NCBI GenBank assembly: GCA_037043455.1
Contig: JAWPHD010011220.1
Coordinates: 21,868-85,867, forward strand
Reading direction: 5' to 3'
Source of the DNA: Cyrtodaria siliqua
Taxonomy: Eukaryota; Mollusca; Bivalvia; Adapedonta; Hiatellidae
DNA length: 64,000 nt
The position numbers were made by a program, and so were the translations under genes. Positions 10,123 through 21,695 of the stretch are shown one piece after another (the first letter of the stretch is position 1; each line of letters starts with the position of its first letter). The notes under the pieces are model-generated. The model worked only from the letters and a program-made list of their open reading frames with translations, searched no databases and was not told the origin of the DNA.

Positions 10123-10712
10123 TCTAAGGACCGATTTACAGTTCGCCACTATGCTTTCCTCTTTAATTGTGCGATGACCGGACAGGCTGTGGACCCTATG
10201 ATGCCGTCTATCTAGAGTCCAAAAGGACGGTGACGTTTGATGTTTGTCTGCGGTCTTGTCTTGTCGCGCTCTCAATGGTTTATTCTCTTGTTGCTCTGGC
10301 TTCTGCCAAGCCACTGAGTACCTTCTTTGTGGCTTTCTAGGCTATTGTTTTTTTTGTATTTATATATAAAAAAGCATGTTTGTGTTTTACTTATATCCAT
10401 TAATGCTGCCTTGTTGGTTAGAGAATAGTTCATGGCGAGGATTTCTGTATTTACACTGTCCCATTTTATTGGGTTGACAGTAGGGTAAGCGTGAGGTTTG
10501 GTGCGCCCTAGAACCTGGTTTAAACCTCCAGCGGCCTTTTTTGCCACTGACCGTTCCAAGGCGGTAGCCCTGTTGTCAACCATTTTGTGTTTGTGGTGTT
10601 TTATTTGGCCTTTTATTCATCTTTAAATGTGTTCTTTGTTTCTGTGTGTTTGTGGATGAATGTCGTCCTTGAATGCTGTTTTTCTTGTTCGAGTTTTATA
10701 TCTATATTTACC
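10123..10712 (+). pseudogene. RT element, right half of the split copy: last codons and 3' tail
   Basis: Resumes the RT frame at FTVRHYAFLFNC and MTGQAVDPMM, as in the - strand copy at 59981-60060, then runs into the family's 3' untranslated tail: CTCTTGTTGCTCTGGCTTCT, TTTACACTGTCCCATTTTAT, GACCGTTCCAAGGCGGTAGC, and the end near TGCTGTTTTTCTTGTTCGAG. It belongs with 1140-1545. The same tail recurs at 22145, 41459, 42978, 44544, 52425, 59478, 62284 and 63735. Confidence 0.85.
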
Positions 10713-11095
10713 GTCTTATTTCTCTGGTAAGGAAAGTCCTTTTATCATCCATACATAATTCTATGGCCGATTCTATTTCAAGAAAACATTTCGGCACTGC
10801 CAGGAGAGATACGACTTATTTGTTTTATGGCGGCGAGACTATAAACCTAAGAATTACACACGCCCACACATACCGAGTCATTTCATATCACGGATTCCCA
10901 TCGTGAAGCCTCACGATTGTCGACCAAATGTTTTATCTGTTAAGAGGAAAGCCTCTTATAATGTGGGTCTGCGTAGTTTCTAATCATTTAGACATCCGTA
11001 TGGCATGCAGGAATGGTGGCACCCAACACTTGAACAAATAGTGGGATAACCATCACATACATATTGGCATTAGAAATGTTAGTTTAAACTTATTT
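10713..11095. other. No feature seen
   Basis: No convincing coding frame or repeat relative to the rest of the window. Confidence 0.45.
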
Positions 11096-11099
11096 ATTT

Positions 11100-11262
11100 T
11101 ACATCGATTGCAACGAAATATCTATGAACTTATTTGAATCGCTCTCGATAAAGATAAAGTGTCTTTCTCAGGGACAAAACGTATATGGCAGTGACGGGGA
11201 TCGAACCTACGATTTTTGGATCATGGTCCAATGCTCTACTACTAGATCAAAGAGCTCCAGAA
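11100..11262 (-). mobile_element. tRNA-derived SINE family 2
   Basis: On the - strand a tRNA-like head has an A-box-like TGATCTAGTAGT and a B box GGTTCGATCCCC, followed by CCTGAGAAAGACACTTTATC and a tail ending TTCGTTGCAATCGATG. The copy at 62040-62220 has the same parts in the same order. Because both copies continue past the tRNA head with shared sequence, this is a SINE and not a tRNA gene. Confidence 0.7.
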
Positions 11263-12300
11263 CAGCATGTTAAATGTTAAAGCCATCACAGAAGTTTCTA
11301 AGACTGATCATAGTGGCATGTAATTTATTTTTCAACTTGTTATTTTAGACACAAACATATTTTCATCCGTACTGAAGAGTGGTGTCCCTGCTATATCTTG
11401 AGTACTCTGGTTACAAGGCACACACTTTAGGATTGGTATTTTATGATTGGTGCGGCAGCAGCCTCCACTCTCATTATTTCGAAACTGTCAAGATGACAGG
11501 AAGCTGGAGTTCCGAGGTTTAAGTTCCTGCGTTTATTTTCAACTCAGTCCTGTCACTCATTTCTAGTCTACATTTTACCTCATTATATATAGAATGCACA
11601 ACTTATAACGCAATATACAGTACAAAATATATGTAGCTTAATTTAATTAATTCGCAGGATTCTCAGCATGTTGTTACGGGAAACGAAGTTGATTTAGGTC
11701 AGCATGTGGTGAGGTGAGTGGGCTTCCCCTTCGTCATCGAGCATAATTAGCGGCTCCAAGCAGCCCATGTAGAACGAACCGGGGATCCGACGCATTGAGT
11801 GTACAGTTATGGTGGTACAGCTATGGTGATATGTTCTTGGACGATTTGCAAGCAAAGTTGGTGATGGTTTGAAGTCAATTCAAACCCAGTCCAGTTTAAT
11901 TTTGTTAGACGTTTTGTTAGGTTCAAGTTTGGCTATACAAATGACGTTGTCGCATTGGACAAGGCACGCAGGTCTGACGAAATTCAATGAAATTATATAA
12001 GTTTTAAAAGGCGTTCACATGTCAAGGCTGGGTAACCAACTCCTCCAGAACAAATGGAGTCAGTACTAGAAATGTTCGTTTGCAAGTTACAAACTCACTA
12101 TTATTTTGAATTGTGGTAGGGCGCGGCTCACGTTATCATTGTTACAGTATTGTATGCGCGTTATATAATCACAATATGAAATATCCATTTTTCTTTGGCT
12201 GGTGTTGGATTCGCTTTTGCCAAAATCTTTCCTTTTGGCGGTGGCATTATCAGAATTTCATTTTGATCGCTGCCATATGGCCGTCAGCGAATCCTGCAAT
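11263..12300. other. No feature seen
   Basis: Apparently single-copy within the window; only short frames without protein-like composition. Confidence 0.45.
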
Positions 12301-12304
12301 TCAA

Positions 12305-13015
12305 TGAAATCAAATTTGTGCACATTATTGTAAACTTTAGAAAAGAAATATCTTTTGGCTGTTACTTGTGATACGCAGGCTTCATAACCGCTGTTCCCAA
12401 CTAAATTCCATTATGTTTATTTCGCTCATCGGGGCATTTAATTTTATTAGATACTGGGACCATACGCCGTACGACATGGGGAAGCATATAAATCCATGTC
12501 CACCGCCGTATGCATGCCATCTTCGGGATGGTTAAAATTGTGTACTATTGATTTTATGAATATTGAGTTCTGCTCAACCCGCGGCTAGAGGGCGTGAGCG
12601 GTAGCTAGCATATTTCACTACCGCCCATGAACAGTCTCAATCAAACCGAGACTGCAATATTTCGTATGTGTCGTGCTCGGCCGTTTCCAAAGGTCCATTA
12701 TAATACTCTTTTCTTTTTTTCAAGTGATTAAATGAAGAAACATTTTACTTTAGAATTATAGTTTTGAATAAACTCTTTATTTAAGCCTTTTGGTGCTTTA
12801 CTAAGGGCATAAGGCTATTGGGTCATGCCCTCTTGTGCTTAAGCCTATTGGGCTTCTTTAAGGGTGTCAGGCGTTTGGGCCATGCCCTCTTTAGTGAAAA
12901 ATGTTAAGGGCTGTCATGATATTTGTATATGTGTGCCGGCAGTCCGCTATTTGGAGCTGCGCCCAATACTTGCCCAACAACTTAATAAATGATAATAGTT
13001 TCTTATGTGTTGGTC
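12305..13015 (+). repeat. Dispersed repeat copy 1, interrupted by a hairpin element
   Basis: Matches 13556-13835 on both sides of an insertion: TATTGTAAACTTTARAAAAG before it, then TTAAATGAAGAAACATTTTA, GGGCCATGCCCTCTTT and CCCAATACTTGCC after it. Copy 2 lacks the insertion and shows the empty site. Confidence 0.75.
12356..12712 (+). mobile_element. Dispersed hairpin element, full copy, about 357 bp
   Basis: Ends are set by comparison with the empty site at about 13600. Shared landmarks with 55262-55625 are GTGATACGCAGGCTTCATAA, ATACTGGGACCATACGCCGT, GGGATGGTTAAAATTGTGTA, TGAGTTCTGCTCAACC, the hairpin GAGCGGTAG..CTACCGCCC, TCTCAATCAAACCGAGACTG and CGTGCTCGGCCGTTTCCA. There is no coding frame and no obvious tRNA promoter, so the transposition class is unknown. 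Confidence 0.7.
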
Positions 13016-13555
13016 AAGTTTGCGCCTTCCTAATAATACGGACTATTATTAGTTAATAACCAAGATTATTTGTAGGCACCCACTGTTTATGTAAACTATA
13101 TCTGCAATGGTAACATTCGAATGCGCAACTCTTCACATCCCCATCCTTGCAAAATGAAAATATAATGTTTGTACTTTGTCGATGTTGAGTAAAAAACTGA
13201 TTTTTCCCACGCACCTCACCCTATATTTTCCTAGTGATGTAGTGTGAGATTGTCATACTCGATAAATAAGTTGACCCATTACTATTCAACATATTTCATG
13301 TTCCGTTTTTGAGGAGGTCAGTATTGTCAATCCTCCTGCTGTTGTCTGCTTATCATTTCAGGAACATCCAAGGTACAGAATAATATACCGACAAACCAGA
13401 CAATCGGTGCGGCTCCAGAAGCAGAGCGATATACCAGAAGATCGGTGTTAAAATTAACAATTTTATCATTAGTAAATTTCAATGTAATACTGACCACTGT
13501 TCCCCAGGGTCGGAATTTCAGCATGAAATATTAAGCCTGTTGGGGCTTATATGCC
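13016..13555. other. No feature seen
   Basis: No gene or repeat recognised. Confidence 0.45.
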
Positions 13556-13835
13556 TAGTTCGGTTGTGCACAATATTGTAAACTTTAAAAAAGAAATAAA
13601 CTTCAAGTTATTAAATGAAGAAACATTTTACTTTAGAATTAGAGTTTTGAAGGAACATTTTATTTAAGCCTTTTGGAGCTTCACTAAGGGTATCCGGCTT
13701 TTGGGCCATGCCCTCTTTTGTGAAAAATGTTAAGACTGCCATGATATATGTATGTGTTTGCCGGCAGCTTGCTATTTGAAGCCGCTCCCAATACTTGCCA
13801 AACAACTTAATAAATGGTAATATTTTCTTTCTTCC
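13556..13835 (+). repeat. Dispersed repeat copy 2, uninterrupted
   Basis: Homologous to 12305-13015 without the 357-bp insertion, and about 1.2 kb downstream in the same orientation. Shared words include TAAATGAAGAAACATTTTAC and ACTTAATAAATG. Confidence 0.75.
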
Positions 13836-14840
13836 TAATAACTGTTTTTCAGAAAATTTGGATTACAATTATATCATTGGATTGCAACTGAGTCTTCGTT
13901 GATTGGATTTCAAATTAGAATTTCACTATACTGAGACGATGATTGCGGCAAAAATAGCATTTATCTGTATAAGTTTTTATTATATTAAAGCATACAAAAT
14001 AATATTTTACTTTTTTAAAGAAACGTCGTCATGTTACAGAGTATTATCACGGTAAATTATTGTTTCTTTTTTTCATTAGGCCTAAGCGTAGGAATAGTGT
14101 GTCTTTTATGACACCTTAATATATAACATAAAATACAGGTGTTCGCCAACAGTCGGATATTAGCCAAATGGTGGTCATTTAATTTGGTGCTAATTATCTA
14201 AGTCTTTCTGTGCATAAATTGCGCGCCTCCACCCACAACCCCGGCCACCCAAAACCCAGTATGTAATTAGTAGAGGATTAGTGAGTAACATAACACATAA
14301 CACTTCCTGTCAACAAAACACTGATAAGGGCCAACAAAACACAGTGAAGTCGCAAATTATGCTGGGGTAGGCTTTAATCAATGGATTGTGTTATATTGCC
14401 TTATTGACGTTTATATACCTATGAACGACTATCTATAAATATATATCTTATCTGTATATATGTGTTTGATATATTTACGTATTTATATACATATCAGTAT
14501 TTATAAAAAAATATCACATGAGTTTCAGTTGTTTTATGATATAAATAAGTAATGACACGAGAAACAGTCTAACAACAACAGTGCACCATTATGTAAAGAT
14601 CTGGTAAAAAAGTAAAATGAGAGTTACGATTCATAATATTTTGAACATTACAAAGTTTTAGTAACATGCATATATTGATGTCGTGAATATGTTCTATGAC
14701 TATAATGTAACTTAATGGGCCAATTTAGTTCCATAATACAATGTAGACTGTTCAAACTGATGTTCAAGTTCATGTTCCTACTATAGGATTTCCGTTCAAT
14801 TTTGGAAATATAAATTACCTAATCGTCAACCAATGTCATG
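13836..14840. other. AT-rich, no feature seen
   Basis: High AT content with TATATA-rich stretches near 14400-14520; no coding signal. Confidence 0.5.
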
Positions 14841-14841
14841 A

Positions 14842-15360
14842 ATGCCTGTTTTTGATTGTTTGTGCTCTGTGAAGGTTCTGTCAGTTACTTACACTTTTCG
14901 AAATGTGGATGATATATTTTACTATGACTACCCTTACTTGTCCTTTATTGTGAATAATAATATCTATAATATTAAAAACATTTTCAGCTCAACAAAGCTA
15001 ATGTTTCTGCATGATACTATGACTTTTTTTCTCGATTCGCACCTCTCGATTGATATTGGAGAACTAATAAGCACAAACTATAACAGAGAACAATGATGTC
15101 AATAGTGACATCTTTAATTATCCAACTAAGATGTTTCCTCGAGCAACATATTATGAGGTCTATCTTTCTCAACTTATTCGTGTTTGCTAGATCTTCTAGT
15201 CGAGTTGAGAACTTTAATAGTCTAAAACCTTTGTATAACTAAAAAGCTACCCTATCAGCACTACCATTACCGCTAATTTCTAAAACCCTTGCAATACTTT
15301 AATATCGTAACCTGATCTAATTTTCAAAATAGAAAAGGAAATTAAATAATTTCTATGGTA
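14842..15360 (+). pseudogene. Decayed RT element fragment (palm to C-terminal region)
   Basis: Translation contains VDDIFYYDYPYLSFIV and HLSIDIGELIS, aligning with YLDDILNIDNPLFQTMV and DLSIENGEIIS of the copy at 60352-60963. Near 15130-15190 a PRATYYEVYLSQLIR block follows in another frame. Several frameshifts, no intact core. The catalytic box reads VDD where the better copy has LDD. Confidence 0.65.
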
Positions 15361-15456
15361 AGAAATATTACCACCAGCCTTCATTAAAACCACCCTTAGT
15401 TATATGATACTGATGTTGGTTTGCGATATAAAGAATATAAGAATACGTACTTTTAG

Positions 15457-15900
15457 TTGGAAATTAATAAAATCAGAGACGTAATATTTATACGGCATTA
15501 TAATATATCTGCGATACGTATACATAGTGCGATACGTACATTACGTATTTTCATATCGATGCTGCCTCAGCTGCAAATCAATACCGAAACCCGAGATGAA
15601 CATTCTATGAATTTAGGTTTATTAATAGTGTACAAACTAAACGACATACTAAAGGGGATGAGTATGTGTGATGCTTCTTTACCCATAGAAAAAATTACAC
15701 GATTTAGAACAAAATTAATGAAACACGAGGTAAATCTACTACGCCATATAATGGCCTCTAAGTCTAACATAAATACAAAGAGAGGAAAGCAAACGTTACA
15801 CTCTCTATTAATCCTAATTAATTACAATCCTCAGCAACAATTACTTCGTTACAAAATGACTACCAACATACAAACCGATTTACATCAGACTTTAAGTTAA
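15457..15900 (+). CDS. Unrecognised 147-codon open frame
   Basis: An ATG-started frame with a TAA stop, the longest open frame in this AT-rich stretch. The protein is basic, with a central segment RDEHSMNLGLLIVYKLND and later TRFRTKLMKHEVNLLRHI, plausibly helical. No signal peptide, zinc-binding pattern or known catalytic motif is visible. It lies just downstream of an RT remnant. It could be an exon of an unknown gene, a transposon-derived fragment, or chance. No promoter or splice pattern that I can trust. Confidence 0.25.
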   Translation: MEINKIRDVIFIRHYNISAIRIHSAIRTLRIFISMLPQLQINTETRDEHSMNLGLLIVYKLNDILKGMSMCDASLPIEKITRFRTKLMKHEVNLLRHIMASKSNINTKRGKQTLHSLLILINYNPQQQLLRYKMTTNIQTDLHQTLS

Positions 15901-16555
15901 CAGTACGTTTTACGTTGCGAATACTGATAAAATTTATTTTTCGTACCGCATTAATCACTGAAATTTTTGTTCCTTGAAATTTTTTGAAGAAAGGGAAGTA
16001 ATCACCAAATTGCCGGTGTCCTGTTATGAATTGCACCGGCAGAATGTTATACAATAAATGGTATATGACCACTTTTGTCCTTTAAAGCACAAATTCCATT
16101 ATATTATTGCTACAGATAATAATCTAATATGATTAATAATGTCAGAATATGCAATTTATCACATAACGTCTCTTGTTAGCAATGTCTAAAACCCATTTCA
16201 TATTCTAGTGTATGTACATACGTGTAATACAACCTGGAAAGATTTTGATTGGTTAAGCATGAAATACATGAAATGTGTAACACTACGCAAGTTTTGTTAA
16301 TTGAAACTACTTTATTTATTATAAATTCTTTACCAACAACTTATAATAAATAATTAGCATTATACAAATCAGTTTGTCGGCGTAAAATACCCTTTTGTAA
16401 AGATATAAATCGTTAACTCTGTGATACCCAACGTTTTGGCGTCATATGACGTGCTTTTTTTGACGTGTTAGCGCTAAAGTTTGTCTGACGGTTTAATGTC
16501 AATCTGAATTATATTTGATATATTTGACTATAATGTTACGTAATAAAAGGACGTC
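15901..16555. other. No feature seen
   Basis: AT-rich; no repeat or gene recognised. Confidence 0.45.
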
Positions 16556-16557
16556 CC

Positions 16558-16895
16558 CATTCCATATAATAAATACTGAAAACGGGATCCCTTGGTAGCA
16601 ACAAACACAAACAAGAATTCTGACTCGGTTCTATTGAGTCTGTTCATGAGAGGTAATGTAATGTGCAACACCTTTCACGCCTCCTAGCACCAGTGATAGT
16701 CTACTTTAAAGACACAAAGACTGGGCTTGATGATCCCAAAGGACCAGTAAGTAATATAAACACTACTGATTTGTAGTCGGGGCAATTTCTTGCGTCCGCC
16801 ACACAGCACTAAACAAACGCTAGTGTGAATATCAATAAATACTGAAAAGGGGATCCTTTGGAAGCAACAAACACAAACAAGAGATAAAAAGAGAT
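16558..16895 (+). repeat. Short direct duplication around a hairpin-element fragment
   Basis: AATAAATACTGAAAACGGGA plus TCC at about 16566 recurs as AATAAATACTGAAAAGGGGA plus TCC at 16832, each followed by AGCAACAAACACAAACAAGA. Between them, 16610-16695 matches the hairpin family: TTGAGTCTGTTCATGAGAGG, stem TGAGAGGT/ACCTTTCA, CACGCCTCC. Confidence 0.6.
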
Positions 16896-16899
16896 AACA

Positions 16900-17328
16900 T
16901 TTATGAATCTCGTTAACCGTGTGGTTCCCGGGTGCCCCCGTTTGGTCACGGGGCAAAGAATGGGTCCACTGCAGATCCCTTTGGAGGGGTAGGCAGAGGG
17001 GTAGAATCACCCCAAATTCATGTTCATTTTATCATTTTTTGTTCATGTTCATTAAAGGTCTTCATCATAATCCCTGCATTGTTTCCGGTGCTATCTCGCT
17101 CGCATCAAAAGAGCAGTGGCAGAAAAAGAATAAACGTGGCTCCAGCGTAAATGGAGTTTCTACGATATAATTTGCAGCAACTCTGCAGTTCAGGGTGAGA
17201 AGGTTCTAGGCCCATTTTCCATATTTTATCTCGATGTACATGGAAGATGAGCCTGGCATGTTCATGCCTGTTAGGCGCCATATAACCTTTTCATGTGTTG
17301 GTGCGCCTTAAACCCAATTCAATTCAAT
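16900..17328 (+). repeat. Dispersed retro-like repeat ending in a CAATTCAATT tail
   Basis: Contains TTTGGTCACGGGGCAAAGAA, CACTGCAGATCCCTTTGGAG, GCTATCTCGCTCGCATCAAA and AACTCTGCAGTTCAGGGTGA, all found again at 43755-44021. It then continues through ATCTCGATGTACATGGAAG and ends GCGCCTTAAACCCAATTCAA. The last ~110 bp recurs inverted at 44331-44440. The 3' tail resembles those of SINE family 1 and of the LINE at 20608-20634. Confidence 0.65.
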
Positions 17329-17639
17329 TAAAATTAAAATAATTCATAACTCGTTTCATAAATCTTATATGAAATGGAGACTCGTTAAAGATCCTATATA
17401 TATATATATTCAATGTAAAGCAATTGCAAAATTTCACATCCTTAGTTTGCTCACCTGCTTTAGTCAAACGCGTATTCTATCAATAATGAAACTTTGAAGG
17501 GGTAACATTTGAGGTGTTATTTGTTGTTGCAGTCTTTTTCCCTAGGAAATGTCCAATATCTCCTCATTTATTTTATCATAAATGACACGATGTCGCTTAT
17601 TCCCACAATACGTTCACCTATCATGATCTGAGTATAGAT
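17329..17639. other. No feature seen; short (TA)n near 17395
   Basis: AT-rich spacer with a brief TATATA run. Confidence 0.5.
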
Positions 17640-20637
17640 AAAACAAAAACGAAAAGAATATAGCTGATCAACCTATTCCGAAAACCTCGGCAAATCCAAA
17701 ACGCCCTCATCAACCATGGTACAATGATGACTGCAAAAAGGCAGTCAGCGATCGTAAAGCTGCATTGAATGTTTTTAACCTGCGACCAACTCAAAATAAT
17801 TTGGATACTTTAAGAGTTTTTCGTGCGAAAGCCCGTCGTACTATTAAGGATAGCAAGAGGAAATCCAAGAGATCCTGAACTCTTGCTCATCTCTTAAAAA
17901 GACGTAGGACATGGTCCGGAAAATAAACGGTAAAGGTAATTCTAGTTATGTAAATTATCTTAAAACTGATAATGAAGATATAACATCTGTCAAAGATATT
18001 ACAAACACTTTGGCAGAAACTTTTCTAAAAATTGTCAACCAAATTTTCTAAAAAATAACAAACTTAAAGATCAGAAGAAAAATTTGGAGAAATACAATAA
18101 ACTGTTCACTCTCAAAGAACTTCGAGAATCCCTCATGATACATAAGCTGGTCCTGATGATATCCATTATCAATTATTAAAACATGAAACCTGAAACCTGT
18201 CTCTCTACACTTCTTGATATATTTAATAAGGTTTGAGTGACAGGAAACTTATAAGATTCTTGCCATGAATCAATCGTTAATACAGTCCCCAAACCTGGAA
18301 ATGATCATACGGACCAATAAATTATCGCCCTATTGCTTTAACGAGTTGTATAAGTAAAACCATGGAACGAATGATTGATGAAATACTCGTTTGGTACCTG
18401 GAGTCCAACAAACTGATAACAAAGTATCAAAGTGGATTCCGGCGCCAACGAGGCACAACAGACAATCTCATTCGATTTGAATCATTTATTAGGGAAGCTC
18501 TCGTAAAGAAAGAACAGATTACATTTTGATTTGGAGAAAGCTTATGATACTGCATGGAAGTACGGTATCATGAATGATATTAAGACCTTGATCTTAGAGG
18601 CCAATTACCAATTTTTAAAGAGAATTTCTTAGATGATCGACAGTTTCGTGTCTGAATGGGTTCAACCCTCTCTGACATTCATGAACAGGAGATGGTGACA
18701 GGGCAGCATACTCACTGTCACCCTTTTTAATATACAAATTAACAGTATAGTTAAATGCATCAATCCTGGTGTGGATTGCCATCTATATTTTGACGACTTT
18801 GTTATATGTTATCGTGCAAAAAACATGAACACTATTAAGAGACAACTTCAACCCCTAATTTCAATAAACTTCAGATCTGGTCTGATGAAAATGGTTTTAA
18901 ATTTTCAAAATCTAGAACTAATTGTATGCACTTTTGTCAGCTACGTAAACATCATGAACACCCTTATCTAATACTGGATGGGTCACCAATACAAGTAGTG
19001 GATGAGACAAATTTCCATGTCTTATACCACACCTTAAATACTTGACGGCCAAGTGCCTTAAATCTCTTAATTTACTTAAAGTTGTTGCAAACACTAAATG
19101 GGGAGCGGATCGTAAAGTACTTTTTCAACTTTATATATCTCTTATCAGATCGAAGCTGGACTACGGCTCAATAATATATGGATCGACTCGCCAGTCATAC
19201 TTGCAGATGCTCGATCCTATACATAAAAAAGGATTACGACTCGCCTTATCACCAGCCGAAAGTCTATATGTTGAAGCTAACGAATCATTACTACCTCATA
19301 GACGGGACAATTAAGCCATTAAATTACAATCTAACCCTTCAAACCCCACTTTCAATACTGTTTTTAATCCTAGTTATGAACCTCTTTTTTATCGAAAACC
19401 GAAGGCCATTCGACCATTTGGTCTTCATATTAAACCAAAATTAAAGACACTGAAATCGACCTGAAATTGATTGCCACAAATTCTACAGTGGACTTTGGAA
19501 ACACCAACAATTATTTTTGATCTTTGTAATAGTAACAAATCCAGTACAGACCCTACTGTCTTTCAAAGCAAATTTAATGAAATAAATCGAAATACAGCAA
19601 ATTCAATATATATAAACAGATGGTTCTAAATATGGATATAAGGTAGCTGCAGCAGCTGTTGTTCACAAACCCAGCATAAAGAGCTGCCTGCCTGACAAGG
19701 CCTCTACCTTTTCAGCTGAACTTAGAGGCAATTGAACTTTCTTTAACCTATATTCATTAATCTGATGATGCCCATTTTGTAATCTTTTCTGATTCCCTTT
19801 CATCTCTTTAAGCTCTGGGTAATATGAAACATGATAACCCAGTTGTGCTTCAATTTTACAAAAGTACAATTCCCTTATAGTTGATAACGTTATTTTCTGC
19901 TGGCGTCCAAGCCTTGTAGGAATACGTGATGATAATAGAGCTGATAGTGCTGCTAAAGCAGCATTAGGTTTACATTTATCTAATGCCAAATTACCTTATA
20001 TTGATTTTAAAAGTTGTAGTAACACATATATTCGTAACTATTGGCAAGCCGCTTGGGATTTGTCAGTTAACAATAAACTCCATTCAATTAAACCGTTACT
20101 CGGAGAATGGCGTTCTTCTAATAGACCCATTCGTCGAGAAGAAGTCGTAATAGTCCGGTGCAGGATATGGCATACACGTTATACTCATACTTATTCATAT
20201 TTATTACAAGGTGAGCAATCACCAGAATGTATACCCTGCTTTGCACCGCTAACGGTCAAATACATCTTGTTGGAATGTGTAGACTTTGATCCTATTCGTC
20301 AAAGGTACTACAATGTTAATACTATGAAAGAGTTATTTGAAACTATAGATTTAAGTCTTGTTTTAGATTTCCTGAAAGAAATCAGACCATATTAATCATT
20401 ATAATATGTTCTTATATATATTTACTTATTTATATACCCGTTGACTGGCATTTGTTGATTTACGTAAATAGTTTATATTACTACCATATCTTCCCTTATT
20501 TGTAAATAGTTCATCTTTATACATTTACATTAATTTTCAATTACTACTTCATTTCTTCATCTTTCATCAGTTTTTGCGCACAATGTGACCTATTTATTTG
20601 TAGACGTGCCGTAAAACACCATTCATTCAAAATAATA
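17640..20637 (+). pseudogene. 5'-truncated RNase H-bearing LINE (I-group), broken
   Basis: Reading across frameshifts: an endonuclease-RT linker (HQPWYNDDCKKAV near 17700), an RT with NYRPIALTSCI (near 18320), ESNKLITKYQSGFRRQRGTT (18405-18465), a catalytic LEKAYDTAW (near 18530) and YFDDFVICY (near 18785), thumb sequence to 19320, an RNase H-like TDGSKYGYKVAAAAVVH (near 19612), and a C-terminal segment ending in KEIRPY at 20395. The 3' UTR (20396-20637) ends GTGCCGTAAAACACCATTCA plus TTCAAA. The endonuclease is absent, as in 5'-truncated retrocopies. Multiple frameshifts and stops make it dead. RNase H downstream of an AP-endonuclease-type RT is a hallmark of the I group; the exact clade (for example Nimb) is not established. 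Confidence 0.85.
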
Positions 20638-21205
20638 TAAGACGGCAATCTTAAGTTTATTTACATTTTAACCAAGCAACAAGTTCCATTTCCATCGCTC
20701 CTATTTAAGACACTGACTTACGTGCTAGTAAGATAAACAATTTGTTTACCAGACGCAAATAACTGAACGAAATAAAAAGCTTTCTTTGCATGTGGTCCGA
20801 ATAGTTAGGTAAGATAGTATTTTAGATTGCCTTCGGATAATAAGACGCAATCGTTTCTCATTGTGTCTTACTTTTACACTCTTAAGATACATTGTCGTTA
20901 AGGTACATAGTCGGGTTAATAACCGAATACAATACAAATATATGAATTATAAAAACAACAAAAATGTCTGTAAACTGAATGTTGCGCGAAGATATTTTAA
21001 AAATAAAGTTAAATAGTGTAGAGGAACATTTATCAAACGTTCTAAAAAGACAAGATACGAGTATTGGTTTAAATACTAGTATAGAGCTTCGATCAAACCG
21101 GGGAGTCATCTATTGTTTGAAAAACTCTACATACGCATTAACAAACAAAAAACTATAGTATGATTCTAAGTATACTGTCAAAAATAATCAAATAACTAAG
21201 TATAA
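20638..21205. other. No feature seen
   Basis: AT-rich spacer between the LINE tail and the MITE. Confidence 0.5.
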
Positions 21206-21210
21206 CAATA

Positions 21211-21693
21211 CACTCAAGTGATATGAAAACGCAACACGGGAATTTCCGCTATATATTGTATGTACAATATGCTGCTTTTAATCGAATGGTACATGGCTAC
21301 GTAAGACCTTTCCTTTTGGAAAAAATACTAAAACAACAAATAATACAGCAAATAGTATTCCTTCAATGTTTCATTATTCACAGAGTACGCGTTTGGCTCA
21401 ATCATGTGAGCAAACTTAGGATGCAACATTTTGCGAACTATTTACGTTAAATACAGTACTGAACTAGCTCAATTTTTCAAAGAGCTACTTCAACATTTAT
21501 GAAGTTCTTGTTACAAAGTGTAGTGTGATTAAAACGTCTACAACATCACAGTTGTGTCCTTTCTCTAGTTAACTGCAACTTTCTTTCTAAAAAACATCTT
21601 GGGATTTCTTTGGAATATTAGGTGTAATTAAGTGTGCAGTATATACAATATATAGCGGAAATTCCCGTGTTGCGTTTTCATATCACTTGAGTG
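21211..21693. mobile_element. 483-bp mariner/Tc1-type MITE with TA duplication
   Basis: The left terminus is CACTCAAGTGATATGAAAAC followed by GCAACACGGGAATTTCCGCT; the right terminus is the near-perfect complement, so inverted repeats exceed 50 bp. TA dinucleotides flank both ends (21209-21210, 21694-21695). No transposase frame. Broken relatives are at 590-870 and 63865-64000. Confidence 0.9.
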
Positions 21694-21695
21694 TA

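Noticed and set aside
10272..10583. ~100-codon antisense frame (also at 44338-44709 and 62509-62772)
   Set aside because: It is the complement of the RT element's 3' tail. It recurs only because the tail recurs, and each copy has different indels.
11180..11262. tRNA gene on the - strand
   Set aside because: Homology with 62040-62220 extends well beyond the tRNA part, so it is a SINE head.
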